Of a stretch of DNA of 64,000 nt, positions 23,901 to 34,447 are shown one piece after another. The notes under the pieces are model-generated. The model was not told where the DNA came from, did not search any database, and saw only the letters and a list, made by a program, of their open reading frames with translations. Position numbers and translations under genes: made by a program. Source of the DNA: Pseudevernia furfuracea (lineage: Eukaryota > Ascomycota > Lecanoromycetes > Lecanorales > Parmeliaceae). Each line of letters begins with the position of its first letter. The stretch's first letter is position 1. The stretch spans positions 620,001-684,000 of the forward strand of contig JAIUPT010000008.1 in assembly GCA_022315425.1 (NCBI GenBank), given 5' to 3'.

Positions 23901-25432
23901 TTCCAATAGGTTCGAGAGCCTTTTTCCTTGGGGAGTTCAATTACGGCAGGCCTCTACAGGTTGTTGGCCACACAGCAAACAAAGCGGACCTATGGGTCTC
24001 GACGGTGGCAGCCAAAGTCCCAGAATTTGGCCGTCAGATAGTGAAAGATGCAGACCGTCACTCGCACTACACCCCTTCGTTCGCGGTTGCAAAAGCTTTA
24101 GGCCTGAACCCTCTCGTCCTCAGCAAAATCACCTCTTCCTTCCAAGTGGCTCTTGATGATAACAGGGTCAATCTGGGTCTGAACCTGAAATTCGAAGCGA
24201 AGAAATTGAAGGTGCTTGGGTACTCGCGAAAAACGACCGGCTGGGAGTTCAGTGAGAAGGCAGTCCAGCTGATACAACATTATATGATCAAATTCCCAGA
24301 GTTCATCGCTGGAATACAACGGAACTCGCAAGGTAATATATATGATGCCACTGACTTCTACCCTCAATCCGAGGCGAAGGACAGGATCAAGGCCATACAA
24401 GCTTGGCTCAAGGAGATTGAATCAAAAAGCTTTGAGAAAGTACCTCTGGACGCAGAGCAGCTTGACTCTGAGGCTGTCAGCAAGATCGAACAGGCTGCCG
24501 ATGAGGCCCTCCAGATTGATCCGCAGGGAGAAGGTGTCAACAAGAAAATCAATGGCGCACCTAGAAACGCTCTGTTGAAACCCTCAGATGCGGAGCAAAG
24601 ACTGAGTCACCAGCGATTCTCGCTTGGCGACCGCGTGGTGTATGTTCAAGATTCAGGCCGAGTGCCGATAGCAACACGCGGGACAGTCGTTGGGAAGACG
24701 CGGACCTCAAGGGTTACTCTTCTTGATGTCGTTTTTGATGTCACCTTTATGAGTGGTACATCCTTGGAAGACAGATGCACGCCGTTTCGAGGGTCTACCG
24801 TACCTGTCCATACTGTACTCAATCTCACAAATCGTCAAGTGGTTGCCGGATCTCGTGCCGGCGGGCAAAATCGGCACCAAGCTCAAACGCAGCAATTGAC
24901 CGTAAATGGATACGGAGCGCCCCTTGGACCAAACGGTCGAGGGCAACTAATTCCAGCACAGGTGCCAGGACCTCTTCGGGGATCCTTCCGAGGAGCTGTG
25001 GCTGGACAATCGAATGGAGTTCGTGGTGGAGGCCCGAGGGGTCGAAGTGGTCCTGGCCATAGCGAGGAGCAGAGTGGGCAACAGCATACACTTCCGATAC
25101 GCAATCAACCGCCCGCGCAGACTAACGACTCTCGCGGAAGGGGACAGCCAAATGGCACGAGTCGCGGCAGGCCTAACCCTCGGCAAGTCCATCGAAACAG
25201 CTATGCAAAGTTAGACGAGGCCGAAGCTGACAATGCTGTGGTTCAAAACAATACAGCCTTCCAGCCACGGTCGTATGCAAACACGCCACCCCCAGCAAGT
25301 CTGGATAGCAATAGCAGAGCAGGTAGTAGAGGAGGACGAGGCGCAATTAGGGGCGGTCCACATCGTGGAGTCGTTCCAAGAGGGAGAGGAGCCCCACGAA
25401 GTAGAGCGACTGTGGTAGTACGGCAGCAGTAA
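20906..25432 (+). CDS. xrn1: 5'-3' exoribonuclease Xrn1
   Basis: Exons 20906-20931, 20981-21051, 21111-21419, 21475-22785 and 22848-25432 give 1,433 aa. The first exon is 26 nt. The N-terminal XRN nuclease is intact: MGVPKFFRWMSERYP, YLDMNGIIHNCTH, FMAVDGVAPRAKMNQQRARR, SGHEVPGEGEHKIMEYIR and YGLDADLIMLGL carry the acidic metal-binding residues. The SH3-like and PAZ/Tudor-like regions follow, and the last ~200 residues are Gly/Arg/Pro-rich with many RG pairs. The enzyme degrades decapped 5'-monophosphate mRNA in the cytoplasm. Its length is typical of cytoplasmic Xrn1, not nuclear Rat1 (~1,000 aa). It is divergent from hat2. Confidence 0.96.
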
Positions 25433-25895
25433 TGATATCTAGAGCATAGCTAGGGAGCCAGACCATATTCAGACGCCATTTGGCAGGGCAAGGTGGATGA
25501 TTGGATGTCCACAGCGCTCGGTTCGCGCCGTCAGATCTTGGTCGGTCATCGAACCTGTACTCGTACATATCCAACTAGATAGAACCTCAATTCCGAGCGA
25601 ATCCCAGAGACTCTAGGTATTTCCACACGTACATCGCAGAATCCTTCGTCGTTCAGTCCAAGCTTACAGTTGCTTAGCAAATTGAAAGGCTGCAACCCAA
25701 CCACATCTTCATTCGTTGGGTAATGTCCATGATTACAAACGTTCTGGAAACAGTACCATATGAGATTATGGTTTGGTATAGTTTTAAGTTTGTTTTGCCC
25801 GTCAAATCTGTTAGCTCAATGCATTAGATACATTCTGACAACTTTGACAGCTGCAGTACGATACATCAAACAAGAACAAGCTAAGATTTTGGGCC
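25433..25895. other. Convergent intergenic, xrn1 and questin-oxidase-like
   Basis: 3' flanks of convergent genes. Nothing recognisable beyond short open frames. Confidence 0.5.
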
Positions 25896-27601
25896 TCAAA
25901 GTTGTGCCCGAGGACGGTCCTCGTATCTGCAGTCGCAGAGAGTCAGCAGCTTGACCAAATGGACGGCCCAGAATACTAGAAGCAAATCTGAAATAACTCA
26001 CTTCTCCCAAGCTTCTGGGAATCCTGCTGATCTGACCCAAGCATCCCCAGTATCTTCTACGCTGTCGATCGCTAAGAGCATAGTCAGCCAAATCGAGAAG
26101 TGATCCATTAGAAGCTTACCCATATGCCCGAGCTGCAACCACATGTCACCTTTTATTCTGAACAGTGGGTCGTCCATACTATTTGCTGCACAGATATTCT
26201 CCCCATGAGCGAGAGCTCTGACGAGTTTAGCAGCATGGCCATCGTCGTCATGGTGGAGTACACGGGAGAAAATACCGTCCCAAGCACCTGTTTCAACAAT
26301 AGTGTTATCTTTTGCTGTTGCCGGGTGTTTGGGTTTATAGTTGTCGATGACGTCCATTCTCGGCTTTGGTGACCTTCTGGAGGCGTACATACAAAGGTCG
26401 AGTCGTCCTTTCCATTCCAAGAGACGAGCCTTGTTCTCGTCGCTCATCCAGGTAGCCTCTTTAAGAAATGCGTCATAGAAGATGGAGCAATTGACGCAGT
26501 GCATGTAGTAGAAGTCAAATTTTATCTGCTTTGGTGGATGCTGGGCTCCTCCGGTGTAGTAGACGGCGGCCTGAACGATCGAGTCAGCAGATCTCTTCTC
26601 GGATCAAGTCCGAGTAGTGAGATAGGTCCCGAGACTATTCTTTTTCCTGCGACGAGTCTTGCAACTCGAAATGCAGTACGAATCAGGAACAAATGGCTGC
26701 GGAAACACAACTCACGTTTGTCATTTCGGCCGTCTTCTCGATGATTGCACCTGGCATAACCTTCCATTTGGCCGCGATACGAATCATCTCATCAGGTGCA
26801 CGGACAAGAATGCCATCTCGGATTTTGTTTGGGTCGTCCCAGTTGGCAGCTGAGCTCAATTTCGTATCCGCACGAACTTCATCCAACAGCTCTACCATCG
26901 GCTTGCCTTTACCGCTTGAGGCGGCCGCTTTCTCGGCATCCAGCATAAAAGGTCCAATCCATGAATCATGCACGGCTGCTTGAGCAAGAGCTTCAGCGAT
27001 AATTGCTGGCTGCTTGAACTCGACACCGAAGCCTAAATGAATCATCGGGTGGAGGAATCCCGCGTGCAAGCGAACAAGCATATCATCTGCCCGCTCGTCA
27101 CCCTTCAAACAATACTCGTTAATGACTTCCTCGTAGCCTTTGTTGTCAATCTCGCCTCGAAAGTATTCCAGGTAATCATGATAATACCTTTCGTTGCCAA
27201 GATAATCATGGAACTTTTGACGGTCATGTAGATCCTCTACGATGGCATCATCAAGAGGTTGAGATTTTCGCTGATACGTCTTGTTTTTGTCATAATGCGT
27301 CTGAATCAGTTCTGGGGATGCTCCGAGAGCGTACAGAGTCAGAATGTGATGAGCTATATGATCTGCACGGGAGGGTCAGAAAGACAACAAACAGACTGTG
27401 TGATGGGAAAGAGCCGGGAGAGAGAATGCACTTGGCGGACTTACTATGGAAACCGGACGCATTGAAGAAACAATGGTGGATCTCGTGGTTCTCCTGCAAT
27501 ACTTGGGATGCCTTGGCCGCAGATTCTTTCGTAACGCTCGGGAGATGAAATACGCCACAGTGGTCTGAAGACAGCTTTACTTGTGAGGCTGAGGCAGACA
27601 T
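25896..27601 (-). CDS. Questin-oxidase-like (AflY/DUF4243 family) protein
   Basis: Exons 27601-27445, 27362-26716, 26570-26120, 26071-26002 and 25926-25896 give 451 aa. The last exon holds only 31 nt and supplies KYEDRPRAQL after AWE. Family landmarks are NHIAHHILTLYALGASPE, the Asn/His-rich start expected of the metal or cofactor site, then YHDYLEYFRGEID, RLHAGFLHPMIHLGFGVEF, FDFYYMHCVNCSIFYDAFL and RIKGDMWLQLGHMAID. Members include AflY and questin oxidase, Baeyer-Villiger-type ring-opening oxygenases of aromatic polyketide pathways, but many family members lie outside clusters with no known substrate. No polyketide synthase is near, so the substrate here is open. Confidence 0.9.
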
Positions 27602-28303
27602 GTTGGTCTGATGCCTGAGGCTTTTGGTCCTGTGAACGACCGATGGCTCTTTACCGGGCCGAGAAGAAGGAACAAATGAGAAAGTGGCACAAATTTGAGA
27701 AAGATCAAGGAGCAGAATGGATCTTTTGCTATAGAAAATGGGCCGAAGGGCTAACATTGACCAAGTGAATTGAAGCAAGTGGTGTAAGGTATATGTATGT
27801 ATCGTATGTACGTATTTGATTGAGGGGTGCTTTCCGCTCTGGTCCTGTCTGATGACGTCCTACTGCTTCAGTCCTTGCTTGCCCACCGTGTGCCTACTGG
27901 CATAAAGATGGAAGTGAGTGAGTGGTCTAGAAGTCTCCCGAGGTCCTTACTACCTGGTGCTACTGTGCTATGTCTATTCTGCTTACCAAAGTTCATCCGA
28001 CTCGGCGCCGAGAAAGTGCGAGACGTTGCCACCCGCCAAGCCATGATTTCAAGTTCAGCTAATTTCTCTCTCCCATTCCATTTGCTTCAAGTATCATCGC
28101 TTACTTTACTACACCTGCTGTCTTCTTCATGTGCCGGAGAGGCATGTTTCACGATTGATTGGAGGGCAGAGAGGTCCAATCACTTATGATTTTCACTGAT
28201 TTCCTCAACCTGCTTTCCAGTCTTCCCTGCAATGATCCCCCCTCATGCAAGACTATTGTCCTGCAAACGCCATCGCTATGCAATTCATTCAATGCTTCAC
28301 ATG
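27602..28303. other. Intergenic between questin-oxidase-like and ssl2
   Basis: About 700 bp holding the promoter of the oxidase-like gene and the 3' flank of ssl2. No convincing gene, RNA or repeat. Confidence 0.5.
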
Positions 28304-30814
28304 CTACATATTCTCATCAAGCCGCTGTTGCTTCCGCCTCTGCTGCTCCCTGGCCATCTTCTTGAAAAGGGGGTTGTGTTTGCCCTTCAGCTCCTTGTTC
28401 CTGCTCTTGTTGTACTCGATGTAGGCCATGTCTTGGCCGCCACTGAGATCACTGAGCATGCCCGCCGTCCGCTTCGCCCCTTTCGTGCCGCCCATACCAC
28501 CTTTTCCTTTGGTGCCGCTGGAGCGTGCCGAGAAGAGATCATCGTCCACTTTTTCCACGTCTGCCGATGTCTCATTCTGCAGCATGACCTCTTGCAGCAG
28601 CTCTCTTCTCTCTGCTGGTGATGCGTATGCTAAACCCGGCAGGTTCTCGATGCCTTGCAGATGGGTGATCACCTTAAAAGCATAGCCCTGGTCGACCAAG
28701 AAAGCTTGTCTCTTGGAAGAATAATACATTTCTTGCGTGTCTTTTGATACCAGAGAATAAAAGAACGCATTGAAGCCTTCGTCATTTCTGCGTTTTGCTC
28801 GAAGGATGCGGCCCAGACGCTGCGCTTCTTGGCGACGCGAACCATAATGTGATGAGATTTGAATGAGACAAGTCGCTTCTGGGAGATCGAGCGACGTGTC
28901 TCCAATCTTTGACAGGAAGATGGTGTTGACAAGTTCGCTATGTTGGAAGTTTTCCAACACCCGCAGGCGTTCGGTCTGAGGTGTGCCGCCATAGATGTAG
29001 AATTTCTTCAACTTGAGGGCATAAGCTTTCAAGGCAAACACGTTATCGGAGAAGACGATGACTTTATCTCCACGCTTCTCATGATAGTCAATCAGGAATT
29101 GACAGGCCTGAAATTTTCGAGGATTCATGATGTACAGCAGCGCTCTCTTGCGAGAAGACTCTCGTAGATACTCCTGGTAGAATTCGGTCGTCATTGGACA
29201 CCACACTTCTGCACATTGTACCTTTGCGATATGTCCTTGGTCAGCCAGTTCCATCCAATTTGCCTCGTAGAGCTTGGGACCAATCAAGAAGTTGAGATCT
29301 GTAATTTTGTCGTCCTCACGTAGCAATGTCGCTGTGAGACCAAGTTTCGAATGCGTTGCTATGGAATGCGTGACCTTTCTGAAGATAGAAGCGGGAACGA
29401 CATGCACTTCATCGAGTATCATGAGTCCCCACTCCCTCTCTTGCATGAACTCCATCATCTTCCCTGCATCGTAAGACCTCGATCTCGTCTGCGTGACCAT
29501 GGAATAGGTGGAAATGATGATGCCAGTACTTTTCGAAAATCTTTCTTTATGATCAGATGTGAAGATTGCGATGTCGTTCGGTGACACGTTGCTCCATTTC
29601 AAAAATTCTGATCTCCACTGTACCACAGACATTGAGCTTGTGCACAAAATCACAATACCTTTCCTGATGGTACAGGCCGCCGTGATGCCTACCAGAGTCT
29701 TCCCTGCACCACAGGGTAGTACTATGATGCCACTGCGAGCTCGGCCATTGCTGAACATCTTGCTCAAGCTTTTTTCCTGGTAGGTCCGAATCGTGGTATT
29801 CGGTTTGAGGTCTATATCCAAATTGGGGTTTACTTGGTCGTTGTGAAAGTCATACTCCTCGAGAACAGGATATCCTAGATCGAGGCACCTTTTCTGGACT
29901 GCCTCGACGCCTCCTGCCGGTATTTCTACAGAGTGAATATGCTTTTCATCGTCATCATCATCGTCGTCATCCTCTCGCAAAGTCATGTAAATATCGTCCT
30001 CCTTCGCCACTCCGCCTTGGCCATCCGTGATCTGTTGCTGAGAACCCGGCTGCTGTTTCACACCAGCAGCATCTTTAGTGCCAGGAATGACGAGCCCACC
30101 CAATTTCGGAGCCTTCTCTGTAATGATGCCTTCCTGCTGCCCTGTCCGTTGAGCACCAATAACATCATCCTGCACCAGCCTTTGCAATACTTTGTTATCA
30201 GGCGTCTCAAGGAAATACCGGTTGTGTTTTAATACTAGCTTGACTTTCCCAAATGCCTGGGTGCACCCCAAAATGAAGCTCTTGATCTCCTCGGGCAAAG
30301 GTGTTTTTGACAGACGGTCAAGGAAATTGATGATGTCTTGAGGAACAAGACCAACAGATACAGCAGCATAAAGGCTGTGCACTGTCAGGGCATATTCATG
30401 TAGAAATTCAGGTCGAGACAGAGGCTCAGCTATCGTCGTCAGAAAATCTTGAGCCTGAGTAGCTAGAGGTGAGAAACTCTCCAGGGTAATCCTGGCCTTC
30501 TTGGCGTCGACCCATAACGGGCGATTCTCATGATCAGGTTTGAGACTCAAATATGATAGATTACTGATGCCGCTAGCCTTGGCTTCACGATCAAGCGTTC
30601 GACTTTGCTCCTTGCTTCGGCTCTTCAAAGAGTCGGCAGAGAATGTCTTGACGGCCTTGCTGAGGTTCTCAATTTCGCTTTCACTGGCCTCTGAGCCCTC
30701 GACTGAGTACTCATCGCTGCTGCCGATACTCTGAGGTGTAGCCGCACCTGAGGCAGATCTCTTTGCAGGTCTCGAGCTTCGTGAACTCGTAGATGCCTTG
30801 CGCTTAGATGCCAT
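28304..30814 (-). CDS. ssl2: TFIIH ATPase/helicase Ssl2 (XPB, Rad25)
   Basis: An uninterrupted 836-aa frame. The open frame extends further upstream but the first in-frame ATG is at 30814 (MASKRKAST). The N-terminal domain is followed by the helicase core: Walker A LPCGAGKTLVGI, DEVH box ILDEVHVVPA, the XPB RED motif in LLREDDKITDLNFLIGPKLYE-type context, and motif VI HYGSRRQEAQRLGRILRAK. The protein is the DNA translocase of TFIIH that opens promoters for RNA polymerase II and acts in nucleotide excision repair. The Lys/Arg/Gln-rich C-terminus is typical for fungi. No introns were found, which is unusual for so long a gene in this window. Confidence 0.96.
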   Translation of the reverse strand: MASKRKASTSSRSSRPAKRSASGAATPQSIGSSDEYSVEGSEASESEIENLSKAVKTFSADSLKSRSKEQSRTLDREAKASGISNLSYLSLKPDHENRPLWVDAKKARITLESFSPLATQAQDFLTTIAEPLSRPEFLHEYALTVHSLYAAVSVGLVPQDIINFLDRLSKTPLPEEIKSFILGCTQAFGKVKLVLKHNRYFLETPDNKVLQRLVQDDVIGAQRTGQQEGIITEKAPKLGGLVIPGTKDAAGVKQQPGSQQQITDGQGGVAKEDDIYMTLREDDDDDDDDEKHIHSVEIPAGGVEAVQKRCLDLGYPVLEEYDFHNDQVNPNLDIDLKPNTTIRTYQEKSLSKMFSNGRARSGIIVLPCGAGKTLVGITAACTIRKGIVILCTSSMSVVQWRSEFLKWSNVSPNDIAIFTSDHKERFSKSTGIIISTYSMVTQTRSRSYDAGKMMEFMQEREWGLMILDEVHVVPASIFRKVTHSIATHSKLGLTATLLREDDKITDLNFLIGPKLYEANWMELADQGHIAKVQCAEVWCPMTTEFYQEYLRESSRKRALLYIMNPRKFQACQFLIDYHEKRGDKVIVFSDNVFALKAYALKLKKFYIYGGTPQTERLRVLENFQHSELVNTIFLSKIGDTSLDLPEATCLIQISSHYGSRRQEAQRLGRILRAKRRNDEGFNAFFYSLVSKDTQEMYYSSKRQAFLVDQGYAFKVITHLQGIENLPGLAYASPAERRELLQEVMLQNETSADVEKVDDDLFSARSSGTKGKGGMGGTKGAKRTAGMLSDLSGGQDMAYIEYNKSRNKELKGKHNPLFKKMAREQQRRKQQRLDENM

Positions 30815-31312
30815 GACTGTTTGCGTACTGGCACCACTGGGACCAGTTGCGACGTTGGAACCGTGCTTGGCGCAGCAGAACTCTGCGATAGCCGTGTGGC
30901 GATCGCAGTTGCTCACGACGACATGTTTGCGGTGGGAGAATTGTCTATGATGTAAAGTTGGCCGAGTCCAGTTGTGACTTGTGAGTCACTGTTGAGTTCC
31001 TGCCAAGAGTTTGAATCGCGCTAGGGGAATTCCATTACATGTCCGCCGTAATTACACGATGACCGAACTTCTTCGTCCCTTATATTCGATGAAAGCATTA
31101 GTCTGAGTGAGTTACCGTAAACAATGAATACGGTACGTCTTGTTTCCTGTGCGTAGTTTTACAGGCTAATCAATTAGATCCGTTCAACATGGTAGGTCTC
31201 AGACCCAGGAAGACAAGTTAAAGGAGCTCACAGAATCATGATAGGATTGGCTGGGGTACATTGATCGTTGGTATGAAGTGCTGGGATTAAATACGTCTCT
31301 TGCTAATTTATA
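30815..31312. promoter_or_regulatory. Divergent promoter, ssl2 and small DUF4748-like gene
   Basis: 498 bp between divergent starts. Several possible splice sites (GTACGT near 31132, GTAGGT near 31193) suggest the small gene may have leader exons here, but no upstream exon joins in frame. Confidence 0.45.
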
Positions 31313-31627
31313 ATGCCAGCCGGCGGAGGTGCCTACGTCTTTGCTAAGCGGTCCGTGAATGCCGATAAGAAAGCCCGCCATGAGGAGGAAATGAAGCGGC
31401 GACGATTGAAGGACGCTCTCGACGTGGAATTCTACGCAAAACCTCCCAGCCCGAAGCAGGGCCACAAAAAGCCGCACGATCATGCCCACAGCCCTAGCAC
31501 CGAAGCCAGCCATGATCCTGCGCCAACGGAGCGTCCTTTAGAAAACGGAAGTCACAAGGCTCAAGAAGAAGGCAATTATGTCGCAACTAAGCCTTACAAA
31601 TCAAAAAAAGGCGACAGATTCAGTTGA
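31313..31627 (+). CDS. Small DUF4748-like protein
   Basis: A 104-aa frame from the ATG at 31313. It starts MPAGGGAYVFAKRSVNADKK, followed by the charged helix ARHEEEMKRRRLKDALD; this GxGAYVFAKRSVxAD pattern is what I associate with the DUF4748 family of small fungal proteins. The rest is Pro/His/Lys-rich and low complexity. The function is unknown. An alternative is that the bases before CCGGCGG form an intron end (TGCCAG), which would place the true start upstream, but I could not find an upstream exon in phase. Confidence 0.7.
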   Translation: MPAGGGAYVFAKRSVNADKKARHEEEMKRRRLKDALDVEFYAKPPSPKQGHKKPHDHAHSPSTEASHDPAPTERPLENGSHKAQEEGNYVATKPYKSKKGDRFS

Positions 31628-32623
31628 AGGGCGAAGGGCACGGCACGGCGAGGCGTTTGACAGGTTGAATTTGTTGGAAGAGGCCGCTTTCCGTGCACTA
31701 AAAGGTAGAAACATCTCATGGCACTTTGAAGGCGCAAGGATAGTTGGTAGCGGCCATCACAATGACTCAACAATCATCATGCAAAAGCCGTGAAAGGCAG
31801 GCATCGCACTAGCTAGGGGATTGGTTTGTGCTGTGTGCCGTCATTGGGGTGTAAATACCGCCTTTGCGTCTATCATCCTATGACAAAATTGCACCATGGA
31901 CGGTCGATAACAACCGCACACTTCAGTCATGCTCTCCTGGCGCTTTCCCGTCGATTTCGGTCAGAGAAAATGGCTTGCTGAGAATCAAACCATGTCCGGA
32001 TTTACTCAAAGGCATAAACCTGATCCGCCGTTGTCTAAAAGCACCAGCAAAGCGCGATTTGCAAAAGCTTCATTGCGCAGGGACTTGCTCTCCCCAACCA
32101 ACCGAATGCATAGTATCTATGCGAAAAGTATGGTGGCACTTCGTGAGTGCCGCAAAGCAGTTTCACCCTCTCAATTTGGGCGAGTTTGGGAGTTGCGCGG
32201 GACAGGAATATCTGCCTCGTGGACGACATGCTGATGCAGGCTAATTGTCGGTGTGGGAGGGTTTCGGACAGCATTACCTCAATCATGCTGTCAAGGTCTG
32301 ACAGTTGGCGAGCACCAAGCTTACCTTGAATTCTGTAGTTCAATGGTCCTCGCCATCTAGGAAGTCATTCCTTATAGTCTCTTCAGCGCGATGAACTTGT
32401 AAAATACTGAAAGTAACCCTCTTACAGTTAGAACAACTGAAGCTATCACAGAAGCGTGTGCCCCTTGGCCGGCCTCGGGGCAATATATTCAAAGCGGGCC
32501 GATATTTCGCCGAGGAAAGCAGTACTTACAATTCCATCTGGATTTTCATACCTCATTTTCGAACTGAAGAACTGTACAGGCTTGCCGCATCGGTGGGGTA
32601 ACATCAAGGTTTCGATAAACGCA
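31628..32623. other. Intergenic before the CID gene
   Basis: About 1 kb. A 101-codon plus-strand frame (31929-32234, MLSWRFPVDFG...) is the longest candidate but has no known features or splice partner. The rest is probably the promoter and leader of the CID gene. Confidence 0.4.
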
Positions 32624-34447
32624 ATGGCATCTCACTCCGTGGCAATTGCCAAAGCATCATTAGCAGCTGGCATGATCAGACCGGATCCGACATCAATATC
32701 TAAACCGGAAATTGCTCGATTTCACACTCTCCTTGAAGCTGTGCTAGAGCGATGCTATTCGGCAAATATCCAGGTTTGACGGCTATATCTGAATGGATGA
32801 TGAGATAGCTAAATGGGATCCTGAAAACAGCTGTGTAAAGATTGGCTTTTGAAAAACATCATACCGTCTGCTGCCCGGACCATTGCCATTGGGAAATACC
32901 TCGTTGCACTTTCCCTGTCATTTTCGAAGACCGCAAATGGAGACAATCAGAAGCCAGCCAAGGGGACGACTCCGTCCGGACGGCAAAGACAGCTCCATAT
33001 CTTGTATCTACTGAACGACTTGCTTCATCATACCAAATACCACATTGAGTCGCCTTCATCATACTCTATACTGACCGGAAATATTCAGTCTTATCTTGTG
33101 GATTTATTCGGAGCTGCATCTGGCTACAGCTTGGAGGTGTACGTCAAACAACACAAATGCATCACGGACCTCCTCGATATCTGGGAAGGGAAGGGCTACT
33201 ACCAGTCTTCATACATTCAGAAGCTAAGAGACACAGTCTCTAACGCTTCCAAAGTCGGCTACGCGAACACGGGCGATGACACTAAGCTCTCGGAAGAGAC
33301 CTTGATAGAGGAGAAGAAAAATGCACCTTATATTCTCCCTCCTTCCCATGGCGATCCCTTGACACCTTTCTATGACTTACCTGCTGGTAACATGATGCCT
33401 CACATCGTGCCAAACTCAGCCAGAGCCATCAATCCCCAGCTTGTAAAAGCACTGCAATTCACAGCAGGACCAGCAGATGAGCAATTGACGTTAGCCGTGA
33501 AAGACTTCCTAAAGGACGTGGAGTCATTAGATGCAGCTAGCTTTGGAGATCGAGAAGACGATATGGATGCCGATGAGTTGGGCCAGTCTGTCTTGGGCGG
33601 TGAGATCGTAGTGAATCTTTTGGAGGGCGAGGGATACTACGGGTGGTCCAGAGCATTTTGTGAGAAGATGAAAAAGAGAGGTGTAGGGCTTGGAGACATT
33701 GGAAAGATTATGGGACGTGCTGGTAGCATCGACAGGAGTTTGAGTCCCCGCAAGAGAAGAAGATACAGCGAATCTGGCAGCAGCAGGAGTCGGGAAAGGA
33801 CTATGGACAGAAGTCGGTCGAGCTCCTTATCATCAAATCAAGGTTCAAGACGTCGAAATGGGCAGCGATCATCCTCGAGAACAAGGGATTTATCAGGCGA
33901 GCAAAGACGATACCGTAGCCTGCGCAGCCGCTCCCGATCAAGATCTCCGTCGTACTCACCGCCGCAGACAGTTTCAGTATTTCAAAGACCATCGCCGCCA
34001 GCGAAACCACAGCCCGTGCAAAAAACCCAATCTCAAGGGCCGTCCCCACCACCTTCCATGCCTTCCCCCCACCCATTCTCGAAAGGTTTCCCACTCGGTC
34101 CAGGAAGGGTCCCCATTCCTCCTCCGCCACCCCCTAACTACCACGGTGCGTGGCCGCCTCCGCCACCACCCATGCCGAACCCCAACAGTGGAATCACTGT
34201 GCCAGCGCTGGGCCCACCAACTGGCCCCAAGATAGGCCCAAATCACGGCCCACCTGCGTTGCAGCAAACCACCCACTCCGGCTTTCAAAGCCAAACGCCC
34301 CAAAATCTTGGAGGCTGGAGTCAGCAGCAATTTGGCCATGTCAGCGGCTATCCTTATTGGGACCATGGTAGCGCACAGCCGCCATTCCATGGAAATGTTC
34401 AGAACAGTAGGGGCCGAGGATACGGACGAGGAGGCTGGACCAAGTAG
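32624..34447 (+). CDS. CID-domain, RS-rich RNA-processing protein
   Basis: Exons 32624-32773 and 32831-34447 (57-nt intron) give 588 aa. The N-terminal ~150 residues form a CTD-interaction domain: ARFHTLLEAVLERCYSANIQ, CKDWLLKNIIPSAARTIAI and QLHILYLLNDLLHHTKYH. A helical middle follows, then an RS-rich stretch (about 310-395), a Pro-rich region with poly-Pro runs, and an RGRGYGRGG end. CID proteins bind the phosphorylated RNA polymerase II tail and link it to splicing or 3' processing. The layout resembles CHERP/SCAF-type proteins more than Rtt103. The first exon supplies the first helices, and the ATG at 32624 gives the expected MASHSVAIAKASLAAG start. Confidence 0.85.

Noticed and set aside
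25896..27601. Secondary-metabolite cluster around the questin-oxidase-like gene and the MFS exporter
   Set aside because: No polyketide synthase, NRPS, terpene cyclase or pathway regulator occurs in the window, and the two genes are over 20 kb apart among housekeeping genes.
31929..32234. 101-codon frame starting MLSWRFPVDFG upstream of the CID gene
   Set aside because: The basic N-terminus hints at a mitochondrial presequence, but nothing downstream is recognisable and it does not join to the CID exons.
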